From Rhodococcus sp. HNM0563 (GTDB lineage Bacteria; Actinomycetota; Actinomycetes; Mycobacteriales; Mycobacteriaceae): 64,000 nucleotides of DNA. Location of the stretch: the NCBI RefSeq assembly GCF_012726195.1, contig NZ_JAASAF010000011.1, positions 1 to 64,000 on the forward strand. Direction: 5' to 3'. Made by a program: the position numbers and the translations under genes. The notes beneath the pieces are model-generated. The model had not been told where the DNA came from. It worked only from the letters and a program-made list of their open reading frames with translations, and made no database searches. Below, piece by piece: positions 44,758-52,636 of the stretch; the first letter of the stretch is position 1, and every line of letters begins with the position of its first letter.

Positions 44758-44797
44758 GTCTCCCCGGGAGACGCCTGTCCGCCTCCGTGGTCGCAGG
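44758..44797 (+). repeat. Centromere-like site 4
   Basis: GTCTCCCCGGGAGAC (44758–44772) is identical to the palindrome at 39483. It is followed by GCCTGTCC (44773–44780) and, after 9 bases, GTCGCAGG (44790–44797), in the same order as site 1 more than 5 kb away. Confidence 0.7.
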
Positions 44798-44922
44798 AGA
44801 GAAACCCGCCGGCGGGGGACACGTGCCCGAAGGTTCGTCGAATTCCTCGTGGTCAGCGCCGGTGGAGAAGCGACATGGTCCTATGTCGCGACCACCACGC
44901 CCAACCACCCAGGAGGACCGCG

Positions 44923-45297
44923 ATGACCGAGACGATGCCCGCGCGATGGGACCGCGCAACGGCGACCACGCTCGCCCGTCTCCGCGAGACGACCGGCCGC
45001 CCGGTGAGCTTCCTGGTGACTCAAGCGGTCCTCCACGCGACGAATGACGGAGCCAATCTGACCAATTACTTCGCCACCCCCGCCCGTGGTGACACCGTCC
45101 GCACGACCGTCACCCTGCACGGCGACGTCGCCAGCAAGCTCGACTCGATCGCCGCAGCACATCCGTCGGCAAGAGGAGTGCGCAGTAGATACGCCGTGGT
45201 TCGGGCCTGCGTGCGATGGTGGCTCGACACCGACCTCGATGACCTGTCCGCTCGCCTGGGCGGGCAGTGGCTCCGAGTGGAGGCGCGTCGTGCCTGA
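44923..45297 (+). CDS. RHH-like DNA-binding protein
   Basis: ATG 44923 follows AGGAGG by 6 bp. It is 124 residues. Two segments resemble RHH modules: RATATTLARLRETTGRPVSF-LVTQAVLHAT and VRTTVTLHGDVASKLDSIAA-AHPS … RYAVVRACVRWWL. It lies just after centromere-like site 4 and overlaps the next gene by 8 bp. A role in plasmid control is likely but not shown. Confidence 0.5.
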   Translation: MTETMPARWDRATATTLARLRETTGRPVSFLVTQAVLHATNDGANLTNYFATPARGDTVRTTVTLHGDVASKLDSIAAAHPSARGVRSRYAVVRACVRWWLDTDLDDLSARLGGQWLRVEARRA

Positions 45298-46015
45298 ACC
45301 CCGTCAACTGCGGAGACCGCGCCGGACCACCAGCGGCCCCGGCTTCGTCCAGATCCCCAAGACGTTCGAGAAGCAGTGCCTGGCCGACGAACTCACCCTC
45401 GAAGAGATCGGACTGCTCACCCTCGCGAACACCCATCCCGAGACCAAACACGTCGGCGTCCTCTACCGCCCGAACGAATGGAACGACGTGTTCGGCGGAA
45501 CCAGTCACGTCGGGCGACTCCTCGACAACCTGCAGGCCAAAGGAAAGCTCGCCCTCGATGGGTACTGGGTCCTCATCCGCGGCTGGATGCCCACTCGCGG
45601 GTTTCGTCAGCCGAAGTACTTCTCCTCTGGTCTGTACAGCCTTGTGCACCAAGTCGACTCACCGCTGCTCCGGATGGTGATCGGATCCGAACTCCTCGGC
45701 CTGCGACTGTGCGACCAGACGCCCGCGGACCTGGAGAAGAACCGGATGTACCAGTACGCCTCGGAGTACTGGGAGGAAATCACCGGCTGCCCTTTAATTC
45801 CCGCCAGTTCGATGACCGGCGACCTCCTGCGGCCCCCGGAGGAGATGCTCGATCACCTTGCTGTGATGCCCGGCGCGGAAACGGCATTCAAAGGCCTCAC
45901 ATCGCGGTCGTGGTCCGTGATCGACGAGCCGCTGCGTGCCCCACTGCAGCGCTCACTGTTGTCCCGGTTCGGAGACAATCGGTTCGGGCATCTCAACAGC
46001 ACCCGGCTCGGTTGA
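45290..46015 (+). CDS. Unknown plasmid protein, possible winged helix
   Basis: GTG 45290 (GTGGAGG 8 bp upstream) gives 241 residues, starting PEPRQLRRPRRTTSGPGFVQ. DELTLEEIGLLTLANTHPET and RPNEWNDVFGGTSHVGRLLD-NLQAKGKLALDGYWVLIRGW look like a winged-helix domain of the kind at the front of replication regulators (helix – recognition helix – wing). The C-terminal half is helical with EPLRAPLQRSLLSRFGDNRF. Overlap with the RHH-like gene suggests they work together. Confidence 0.5.
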   Translation: MPEPRQLRRPRRTTSGPGFVQIPKTFEKQCLADELTLEEIGLLTLANTHPETKHVGVLYRPNEWNDVFGGTSHVGRLLDNLQAKGKLALDGYWVLIRGWMPTRGFRQPKYFSSGLYSLVHQVDSPLLRMVIGSELLGLRLCDQTPADLEKNRMYQYASEYWEEITGCPLIPASSMTGDLLRPPEEMLDHLAVMPGAETAFKGLTSRSWSVIDEPLRAPLQRSLLSRFGDNRFGHLNSTRLG

Positions 46016-46183
46016 CCGGCTCTGTCCGCTGCACCGTTGCATGAACGGCGGGCCCGCCACTGGTGAGCCCGCCGAGCTATATCCACGGCCGGTGGCTCCC
46101 AACAACTCCCGAGCGTCCGGTACGAGACGGTCAGCGCAGCCCACCACCGCCGCAGCCGCCGGCCGATTTCAAGGGAGTTGCCC

Positions 46184-46597
46184 ATGCCTGCCACTCGTTC
46201 CGCAGAACGCACTGAGTTCCTCACCGATGTCTTCACTACCGCGATGGAAGGCGGGGTCTCGTACTGGGCATCAGTGCTCGAGTACAGGCACACCGAGTCG
46301 CCGCGGGCGGTGCTCGTTCACACCGAGGAGCTCATTCTCGATCACGAGACCATGAGCTGGGTTCCCGGTCCGGACGCGGAGGAACTTATCGTCGATCTCG
46401 ATGTCGTAGCGCGAGGGATCAGTCGAATCGTCAAGGGAGAGGTCGACTACTTGCCCGAGACGCATCGCGCGCGGATCGCCGCCGCCAGCCGGGAGAACGA
46501 CATGATGCCGGCGGATGGCCGACACGGTGACATCGACGCGGGGATCGCCGAGCACGTCGTGCAGGCAGCACTGTTCGGTGCGATCGTGCACGGTTGA
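46184..46597 (+). CDS. Unknown acidic protein (phage/plasmid type)
   Basis: ATG 46184 follows AAGGGAG by 6 bp. 137 residues. FTTAMEGGVSYWASVLEYRH and AEELIVDLDVVARGISRIVK resemble short conserved proteins of actinobacterial phages and plasmids. No biochemical function is recognised. A terminator follows at 46619. Confidence 0.55.
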   Translation: MPATRSAERTEFLTDVFTTAMEGGVSYWASVLEYRHTESPRAVLVHTEELILDHETMSWVPGPDAEELIVDLDVVARGISRIVKGEVDYLPETHRARIAAASRENDMMPADGRHGDIDAGIAEHVVQAALFGAIVHG

Positions 46598-46618
46598 GCA
46601 TTTGGCTACGACAGGAAC

Positions 46619-46649
46619 AAGCCCGTCCCGATCACGTCGGGGCGGGCTT
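46619..46649 (+). terminator. Terminator
   Basis: AAGCCCGTCCCGA (46619–46631) and TCGGGGCGGGCTT (46637–46649) pair with one G–U, loop TCACG, 21 bp after the stop at 46597. It isolates the origin that follows. Confidence 0.75.
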
Positions 46650-46734
46650 CGTCGTGGGGTCGGAACTACCTTCGCAGGACGGGATTTCGAGCTGTCCACG
46701 AAAGGGCTCGGCGGGGCATTTGTCCGGTATTTCC

Positions 46735-47001
46735 GGTGGTGTAGGGGTGGTGTAGGTCTGCCATAGGGTATGCCGATTTCCGTCGGCCCCGATCTGGCAT
46801 AGCCCTGCCATACCCAATGCCGATTCAGATAATTCGGACAGTCATGGGGTATGCCATCCGCGCGATGAACGATGGGTTCCGGAATCATCACCGCAGGTCA
46901 AGCCACACGCTCTGGAACGACGCTTGTGTGGCGTAGGGTATGCCGCCCAATCGGTCTGGCATAGGCGTGGCATAGGGGTGGCATACCCATGGCATACCGC
47001 C
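46735..47001 (+). repeat. Iteron array of the replication origin
   Basis: TGGCATA starts at 46957, 46968, 46979 and 46990, exactly 11 bp apart. Diverged or inverted copies lie upstream: GCCATA at 46760 and 46807, TATGCC at 46769, 46850 and 46939, and GGCATA at 46796. GGTGGTGTAGG occurs twice in tandem at 46735 and 46746. Spacing of one helical turn and the location before replication genes fit initiator-binding iterons. Confidence 0.8.
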
Positions 47002-47007
47002 TATCGC

Positions 47008-47040
47008 GCGAATAAGAACTGAGATATAAGAACTACTAGT
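47008..47040. other. AT-rich segment beside iterons (possible unwinding element)
   Basis: The AT-rich stretch from 47010 contains TAAGAACT twice (47013 and 47027) next to GATATAAG and ACTACTAG. It immediately follows the 11-bp iterons and is the most AT-rich part of this area, as expected of a DNA-unwinding element. Confidence 0.6.
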
Positions 47041-47569
47041 GGTCACCTTGGGTAGGTGGGGGGTGTGGGGGGAGGGGCAAATTCGCGACGAACCGTCGCC
47101 ACACGAACGCGACCTGCGGCCAGCTCGACGCTGCGGACCCCACGAACCGTCGCCAGGCCGCAGGCCCGCTGTCCCGGCTGACGCCGGGACACCCAGACCG
47201 CCCCGCCTCTCAGACGCTCTGAAACCCCGATCGGGCACAGGAAACCCACCCCGCACCCTCCAGGCGCTCCACGGCCCGCACAGCCACACGGAACACCACC
47301 CACAGAACGCATCCCCAGGCGTCCATTTCCCAGCAGCTCGCCACGTGGTCCCCAGGCGGACGAGTCCTTCGCGGACACCGGCCCTGCCCGCCTCCGCTCG
47401 CACGCCCTCACCGCAGCAGGCAGCACGCCCGAGCCCGGTCGGCCACAACAGGGCTCGAACGGGACGCCGAAACCACTGGCCACACGCCTATTTCACCGCC
47501 CGACTGGACTGGAGAAGCGAAACCGTAGCCTTTCGCGCACCACCACGACCACCGATCGAAAGGCCCGGT
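47041..47569. other. Leader region before the replication gene
   Basis: The frame of the replication gene is open back to 47039, but the predicted residues are Pro/Arg/His-rich with no gene-like pattern. ACGAACCGTCGCCA occurs twice (at about 47088 and 47141). GAAACCGTAGCC at 47519–47530 is 40 bp before the start codon and could be part of a promoter. It is probably untranslated origin or leader sequence. Confidence 0.5.
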
Positions 47570-48661
47570 ATGCACACCCACGCAGCCGCGGACACCGAAC
47601 TCGCCGCCGTCGTCTCCGCAGCGGTCGCAGCTGCCCTGCCCGCCTTCATCGACGCTGTTACCGCAGCCGTGCTGTCCGACCCTCGCCTCACCGTCCGGCA
47701 GGACGGCACCGCCGGCGCGCTCGCACCTGTGGATGCCTCTGCAGCTGCCGATCTCCGGGCGGTGCTGGCCGCCAACCCGAAGCACCAGCCGACCGACCCG
47801 GACGCGTGGGTTGCCACGGTCGCCGAGCACTACCCGGCCGCTGCGACCGCACTGGAGTGGGCGTGGTCCGAACGGTGCCCCACCGACTACTGGCGGCGCC
47901 TCCGCGGCGCGCCGGGCACCGCCAGGAACGCAGGGCGCAGCACGCGAAGCGAACTCGACCAGCTGCTGTCCGAACACTGCCTCGCGACCACTCGGGCTCA
48001 CGCTGGACTCGTCGCCGACCTCAGCGCTGCAGTCGAGACTGTGCGGGCCGCGATCGCCGAACGGCACGCCCCGAAGGTGACCTACACGTGGCGGCGGAAC
48101 CTTCTCGCCGCCGCCCACCTCGCCGGGGACGACCTCGGCAAGGCCGTCGCCGTCATCAGCTGGTGTCTGCGCACGCGCCCGCACTGGCAGCGCACCATCA
48201 CCCAGGCTCCGTCGAAGTCCGCCTTCGAGAAGATGTTCGGGGACTGGCGCGCCGATGGACAGGACTGGACGATCGCCGATGTTGCCGAGCCCGAGATGGC
48301 TGAGCAGCTGCGCGATCTCGGACGGACCTGGTCCCGGTACCAGAGCGAGCATGGGGGAGGGGCACCTCCGTCCGTGCCGCGCACCGGCCGCAACCTCCAC
48401 CGCGCGCTTGCAGGCGACGGCATCGAGGCGGTTCCGGCCGCCGAGCTCGCTGCGCTGATGCGGTGGTGGTTCGACGAGGGCAATGCCCGCTTCCACATCA
48501 GGGACGCCGATTTCCCAGCTCCTGAGGTTGTGTCCCGCGCGCTGCTCGCCATGCGGACCTCCCGCACCGCAGTTCCGTCGAACGGCGTCGCTGCCACCAA
48601 CACCGCCGCCTCCGGGGTACGCGCCCACACCGACCTGAGCGAACTCGAAGGATTGGCATGA
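47570..48661 (+). CDS. Origin-linked replication protein (DnaD-like C-terminus)
   Basis: ATG 47570 (GAAAGG 6 bp upstream) gives 363 residues. It is helical throughout. The section AVAVISWCLRTRPHWQRTIT followed by SAFEKMFGDWRADG resembles the DnaD/phage-replisome C-terminal module that precedes DnaC-like loaders. It overlaps the loader gene by 4 bp (ATGA). Position after the iteron origin makes it the best candidate for the initiator or primosome protein. No clear HTH was found. Confidence 0.6.
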   Translation: MHTHAAADTELAAVVSAAVAAALPAFIDAVTAAVLSDPRLTVRQDGTAGALAPVDASAAADLRAVLAANPKHQPTDPDAWVATVAEHYPAAATALEWAWSERCPTDYWRRLRGAPGTARNAGRSTRSELDQLLSEHCLATTRAHAGLVADLSAAVETVRAAIAERHAPKVTYTWRRNLLAAAHLAGDDLGKAVAVISWCLRTRPHWQRTITQAPSKSAFEKMFGDWRADGQDWTIADVAEPEMAEQLRDLGRTWSRYQSEHGGGAPPSVPRTGRNLHRALAGDGIEAVPAAELAALMRWWFDEGNARFHIRDADFPAPEVVSRALLAMRTSRTAVPSNGVAATNTAASGVRAHTDLSELEGLA

Positions 48662-49509
48662 GCACACCCAGTAGCCCACGCAGCGTCGCTGCGATCCTCG
48701 GACACGTCACTACGATCGAGGTTCCGTGCCGGGACTGCGGTGCCCCCGTCGCGCGCCCCGCACAGCTTCCCGGCCGCCCGGACGGCTGGCGCGACGCTGT
48801 CCGGTGCCGGGCCCATGCCGCCGCAGCGGGCGTCGACGCAGCCTCGGCCCGGGCCGCCTCCGTCCGAGATCGTGACCGCCAGAACTGGTTCGACACGGTC
48901 CGCGCATTCAACGCGGTCGCCGGCTACGAGCACGCGAGCGTCGACGAGATCGACTCCACCAAGACCGCTGTCGCGTGCCGTCGCCTCATCGACTCCCATG
49001 CCGCGGCTGATCCGCACAGCGGTCATCGTGGTGGCATCGCGTTGATCGGGCCGACCGGGATCGGCAAGACCCGCGCCATGTTTTCTGTCGTCAATGCGCT
49101 CGCTCCCGGCCGCCGCGCGCTCGTCGGCAGTGAAGACAGCGTCCTCGCCGTCGACGTGCCGCCGTGGGAGCTCTCCGCCGCGATCACGACCCGGATCACC
49201 GGAGTCGAAGTCCTCGGCATCGACGACGTCGGGGTGTCACTGCGCCGGCCCGACGAGCGGATGCTCGCGTGGAAGGCATTGGCCGACGCGGTAGCCCGCG
49301 CACCGCACCCGGTCACGGTCGTGGTCACCACGAACCTGCAGGGGTGGACTGCGCTGACCGGTTGGGTTGGTGCGCAGGCCGCGTCGCGGTTGTCCGGGTG
49401 GATGCCGTTGGCGTCCCCGGGGTGGACCGATCGCCGCACAGGTAGAACGCATGAGCAGTGGCGGAACGACCTGCTCGCCGCCCAACGATCCGAGGAGCGA
49501 AACCGATGA
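48658..49509 (+). CDS. DnaC/IstB-like helicase loader
   Basis: 283 residues. An N-terminal zinc-finger-like CRDCGAPVARP … VRCRAH leads into an AAA+ domain: Walker A GPTGIGKT (131–138), Walker B VEVLGIDDVG, sensor VTVVVTTNLQGW and a C-terminal Arg (AASRLSGWM). This is the pattern of DnaC/DnaI-type loaders that place the host helicase at an origin. The gene lies between the DnaD-like gene and a ParA/MinD-like gene, with 4-bp overlaps on both sides, giving one transcript. Confidence 0.8.
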   Translation: MSTPSSPRSVAAILGHVTTIEVPCRDCGAPVARPAQLPGRPDGWRDAVRCRAHAAAAGVDAASARAASVRDRDRQNWFDTVRAFNAVAGYEHASVDEIDSTKTAVACRRLIDSHAAADPHSGHRGGIALIGPTGIGKTRAMFSVVNALAPGRRALVGSEDSVLAVDVPPWELSAAITTRITGVEVLGIDDVGVSLRRPDERMLAWKALADAVARAPHPVTVVVTTNLQGWTALTGWVGAQAASRLSGWMPLASPGWTDRRTGRTHEQWRNDLLAAQRSEERNR

Positions 49510-50378
49510 GCCAGACCGACATCGAACTCCCCGAGGCACTCGAGATCCCGGCCCGCGGTTGGTTGCGGGGCCTGTTCGATCGCAGTGCTCCGGACCTTGC
49601 TGCGCAGTTGGAAAGTGCGGTCGCGGCGATCCGTTCGAGTCGTCGACCCGAGTACGTGGCGGTGTTCGGCGGCAAGGGGGGAGCGGGCAAGACGACGACC
49701 TCCACAGGTCTCGGGTCGATGCTCGCCGCGGTGATGCGTGACCGGGTGGCGGTTGTCGACTCCAACCCGGACAAGGGCACTCTGCGACTGAAGTTCCCGA
49801 CGGGGCAGTCCGCGCTGCCGCTGCAGCAGCTCGCCGGCTACACCGAGCAGCTCCGCAGCTACGCGGATCTGCGGCCGTATCTGCTGTCCAACGAGCTCGG
49901 CCTCGACGCGCTCACCTCGACCCGGCACCGCGACATGGCCGCGGACGGTGTGGTGTACGCGGAGATTCTCGACTTCCTCACCGCCGACTACCGGATCGTC
50001 GTCGCCGACTGCGGCACCAGCGCAACGTCCGATGTGGCCCGTGAGGTCCTGGCCCGCGCGACGCAGTTGGTGGTCGTCACGCCGGCCCAGATCGACGGGT
50101 TCTACGCGCTGCTGGAGACACTCGATGAGCTGGTCGACATGCGGCACGCCAGGCTGCTCGGAGATGCGGTGGCGGTGATCAACGGGATCCATGAGTCGAC
50201 CTCGGTGGACGTCGACAAGATCCACGCCGACCTCAAGCGGCGCGTGCGGGCGGTGCGCCGCATCCCGCACGATCCGCACCTGGCGGCGGGCGCGGCGTTC
50301 GACTTCGGCCAGCTGCAGCCGGAGACGAAGGTGGCCTACGCGGAACTGGCGGCGACGGTGACGGCCAGATTCCGGTAG
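49506..50378 (+). CDS. ParA/MinD-like ATPase
   Basis: ATG 49506 overlaps the loader's stop (ATGA). It is 290 residues. Walker A GGKGGAGKTTTS (55–66) is the deviant ParA/MinD form; A' VAVVDSNPDKGTLRLKF; Walker B RIVVADCGTSATSDV. It lacks an obvious membrane-targeting helix. It is quite unlike the ParA at 42020. MinD-like proteins also occur in secretion and conjugation systems, so a role in replication positioning or in transfer is possible. Confidence 0.75.
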   Translation: MSQTDIELPEALEIPARGWLRGLFDRSAPDLAAQLESAVAAIRSSRRPEYVAVFGGKGGAGKTTTSTGLGSMLAAVMRDRVAVVDSNPDKGTLRLKFPTGQSALPLQQLAGYTEQLRSYADLRPYLLSNELGLDALTSTRHRDMAADGVVYAEILDFLTADYRIVVADCGTSATSDVAREVLARATQLVVVTPAQIDGFYALLETLDELVDMRHARLLGDAVAVINGIHESTSVDVDKIHADLKRRVRAVRRIPHDPHLAAGAAFDFGQLQPETKVAYAELAATVTARFR

Positions 50379-50396
50379 CCGGCCGCGTCGTCGGCG

Positions 50397-50406
50397 CTGC
50401 AACAGT
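50397..50406 (+). promoter_or_regulatory. CTGCAACAGT motif, 82 bp before the gene at 50479
   Basis: Variant of the shared CTGMAACACC element, weaker than the others in its last bases. Confidence 0.4.
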
Positions 50407-50478
50407 GTCGGTCCCGGTGGGCAGGGTTTGTGATGCGTGAGCGATCCGCCACGTGAAGTCGAGGGGGAGGGGTAGGCG

Positions 50479-50916
50479 ATGTCGGGGGAGTTGAATCGAC
50501 AGTTCAAGGAAGGGCTACCGCGGCGGCGGCGACCGTGCGTGGAGTGCCCGTGGCGCCGTGATGTCGCGGCGGGGAAGTTCGGGCGGGACCGTTTCGATGC
50601 GCTGGCGGGCACCGCGGGAGGCCCGGGGCGTGAGGCGGGCGTCGGCGCTCCGATGTTCGCGTGCCACAAGTCGCGGGAAGGCTCCGACAAGGCGTGCGCG
50701 GGGTGGCTTGCCACCGTCGGGGCCGACCATCTCGGCGTCCGGATCGCGGTGGTACGCGGGGATCTCGACCCCGCGGAACTGCAGCCCGGTGAGGGGTGGC
50801 CGCTGCTGTTCGACAGCTTCGAAGAGATGGCCGCCGTGCAGGCCGCGGCCGATCCTGTGTTCTGCGAGACCGGAACCGGTAGCGGTACACCGATGATCGA
50901 GGCCAGGGAAGGATGA
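50479..50916 (+). CDS. DUF6283 protein
   Basis: 145 residues with PCVECPWRRDVAAGKF, APMFACHKSREG and ACAGWLATVG, the Cys/His set of DUF6283 (CxECPWR … FACHKS … CAGW). This small zinc-binding family is frequent in actinobacteriophages and plasmids. Function unknown. A GGGGGAGGGG stretch precedes ATG 50479. Confidence 0.75.
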   Translation: MSGELNRQFKEGLPRRRRPCVECPWRRDVAAGKFGRDRFDALAGTAGGPGREAGVGAPMFACHKSREGSDKACAGWLATVGADHLGVRIAVVRGDLDPAELQPGEGWPLLFDSFEEMAAVQAAADPVFCETGTGSGTPMIEAREG

Positions 50917-51239
50917 CACGAGCGATGAGCAGATTTGTTGGCCAGAGTGCGGTCACGCAGCGGTATGCGTTCTGTGAGCCCGTCACCGCTGCGGCGATGG
51001 GCAAGATCCACCTTCGGTCAACCGAGGGGCACCCGGGTTCGCCCTCGGGTTTGCCCGCCGGAACGGCGGCGCTGTGTGGCCGTGACCTTCGGTCCGGGTG
51101 GGATCTCGAGCTGATGGCCACCGAGGAGTCCATCGCAGAGGCTGGACGACCGCGCGCCACCGACGGCCATGTGTGGTTGTGCAGCCTGTGCGCTGAGCAG
51201 TACGCGAGGCAGGAGCGTAGCGATGTCGCCGACGTCTGA
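50913..51239 (+). CDS. Unknown small protein with CxxC
   Basis: Overlaps the DUF6283 gene by ATGA, giving 108 residues. TAALCGRDL and HVWLCSLCAEQYARQ supply Cys in positions that suggest a zinc ribbon. Apparently cotranslated with its neighbours. No family recognised. Confidence 0.55.
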   Translation: MTRAMSRFVGQSAVTQRYAFCEPVTAAAMGKIHLRSTEGHPGSPSGLPAGTAALCGRDLRSGWDLELMATEESIAEAGRPRATDGHVWLCSLCAEQYARQERSDVADV

Positions 51240-51492
51240 CGTGTTGGGTCCGGGAGTTCCGGAGGTGCCGGGTATCGCGCCGGGTGTGACGTTCGGGTGG
51301 GTTCCGGGGCTGATCGGCAACGAGCCGGGCGTCGTAGTCGAAGGAATTCCTGGGTTGGTGGGCGGCGGTCCGGGCATCGTTGTCGGTGGGGTGATCGGAT
51401 TCCCAGAGTCGGCGAGCGCCATCCCGGGGATGACGGTCGGCCTGCCGCCGGGGCCGATCGGTGTGGGCCTCGGTGACGTGGCCCTGTGGTGA
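51223..51492 (+). CDS. Gly/Pro/Val repeat protein (elastin-like)
   Basis: ATG 51223 (AGGAG upstream) gives 89 residues built of PGV/PGI/PGL steps: GPGVPEVPGIAPGVTFGWVP, then GLIGNEPGVVVEGIPGLVGG and GGPGIVVGGVIGFPESASAI. The composition is hydrophobic without charged residues in the middle, so it may self-assemble or lie in the membrane. It overlaps the upstream gene by 17 bp and the next by GTGA. No homologue known to me. Confidence 0.5.
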   Translation: MSPTSDVLGPGVPEVPGIAPGVTFGWVPGLIGNEPGVVVEGIPGLVGGGPGIVVGGVIGFPESASAIPGMTVGLPPGPIGVGLGDVALW

Positions 51493-51617
51493 GCGACTCG
51501 TCGGATTCGGTGGCCATGTTGTTGCTGCTGTCCTCGGTGGCATCGGGGTGTGCGGCTGTCGGTTTGGTGTTGATCGTCGTGACCTTGCTGGGCCGTCGTT
51601 CGCGGACTCGGTCTTGA
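51489..51617 (+). CDS. 42-residue single-pass membrane protein
   Basis: GTG 51489 overlaps the previous stop as GTGA. The product is VSDSSDSVAMLLLLSSVASG followed by CAAVGLVLIVVTLLGRRSRT and RS: a short acidic start, one membrane helix and a basic end. It is too short for most gene callers. The coupling and clean topology favour a real gene, perhaps a partner of the elastin-like protein. Confidence 0.55.
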   Translation: MSDSSDSVAMLLLLSSVASGCAAVGLVLIVVTLLGRRSRTRS

Positions 51618-51793
51618 ACGTGCGTCGGATGCCGGGTGGCCCGGAGCCAGACCTGTCTGGTGCCGGTTCCCGTTCTTGGGCGGTGCATAGCCGGCCCGGC
51701 CGATCGTCGACCGCGACTTGCGGCACGCCGGGATGGGCGAGCGCGTGGCGATTTTCATCTCGGCAGTTCAGCACCGTGCACCAGTAGCGAAGT

Positions 51794-51803
51794 CTGCAAC
51801 ACA
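51794..51803 (+). promoter_or_regulatory. CTGCAACACA motif, 69 bp before the gene at 51863
   Basis: Nine of ten bases match the CTGCAACACC form; the distance to the start codon is typical of the set. Confidence 0.5.
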
Positions 51804-51862
51804 CGCTGTACGCCGGCGGCATCGTCGGTTGCAGCAGTTCTCACCGACACTCTGGAGTACAC

Positions 51863-52444
51863 GTGAACGCAGACAATCGAATCCCCGCCAGCTCCCCGTG
51901 GGGTGCTGTTCAGTACGGCAGCGTCGTCGCCGACGGCATCATCACCGTCTCCACGGCCGGACATGGGGGTGTGCGGATCAGCCCCGAACGGTTCAAGCAG
52001 ATGCCCGCCGCACTTCGAATCGGACGACGGCGCTGGTTCGAGGAGGACTGCGAAGCCGCTCTCGTGGGACTCGCATTCGCCGACGACCTTGGGCTCGACG
52101 ATCGTCGCCGGGCTCAGGTTGCGCAGTCGGTGGCCGACTGGTTCCCCACGAAGTGGGAAGCGCACTTCGGTCGCACGCTCGAGCCGGGGGAGTCGAATCT
52201 GCGGGACAAGGAAACCTTCGAGGCAGCCACGGCCGACCAGTTCGTCGCCGACAGCGCGCTGGGGGACTGGCACGAGGACGTCCCGGCAGGAATGGTCGGT
52301 GTGACCGCACTCCGCCGCAGTGACAACGTCCGCGGCAGGTTCCTGGTCGCCCACGACCGGTACTCCCAGCGCCACCGGTTCGGATACGTGATCGACGAGG
52401 CGGTCGACGTGGTGTGGTCGTCCGCACCCAAGCTCGCGGCGTAG
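51863..52444 (+). CDS. DUF7007-like protein
   Basis: GTG 51863 gives 193 residues. The N-terminus PASSPWGAVQYGSVVADGII followed by TVSTAGHGGVRIS matches the short DUF7007-type domain (SPWG … GI … VSTAGHGG), frequent in mobile DNA of unknown role. ALRIGRRRWFEEDCEAALVG and VGVTALRRSDNVRGRFLVAH follow. Function unknown. Confidence 0.65.
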   Translation: MNADNRIPASSPWGAVQYGSVVADGIITVSTAGHGGVRISPERFKQMPAALRIGRRRWFEEDCEAALVGLAFADDLGLDDRRRAQVAQSVADWFPTKWEAHFGRTLEPGESNLRDKETFEAATADQFVADSALGDWHEDVPAGMVGVTALRRSDNVRGRFLVAHDRYSQRHRFGYVIDEAVDVVWSSAPKLAA

Positions 52445-52458
52445 TCGTCACCGGACAT

Positions 52459-52501
52459 GGGTCGGCCCTCGGGGGGAGAAGGCACTCCCCGGGGCCGACC
52501 C
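52459..52501 (+). terminator. Terminator
   Basis: GGGTCGGCCC (52459–52468) with GGGCCGACCC (52492–52501) encloses CGGGG/CCCCG, 15 bp after the stop at 52444. It separates this gene from the next promoter. Confidence 0.7.
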
Positions 52502-52565
52502 GTGTCGTCTCCATGAAGACCCCGGCTGTCCGCCCGCTCCGTTGATCCCCGCCTGCGGTGCTGCG

Positions 52566-52575
52566 CTGCAACACC
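52566..52575 (+). promoter_or_regulatory. CTGCAACACC motif, 71 bp before the gene at 52637
   Basis: Exact CTGCAACACC. The position relative to the start codon matches the rest of the set. Confidence 0.6.
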
Positions 52576-52636
52576 CGCGATCCCCGCTCGCGAACCTTGC
52601 GTCGACCAACAGGCACCGACAGTGAGGAACCGAATC

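Noticed and set aside
47408-48679. 423-codon minus frame opposite the origin-linked replication gene
   Set aside because: Plus-strand gene has a start with a ribosome binding site and an ATGA overlap with the DnaC-like gene; the minus frame has neither.
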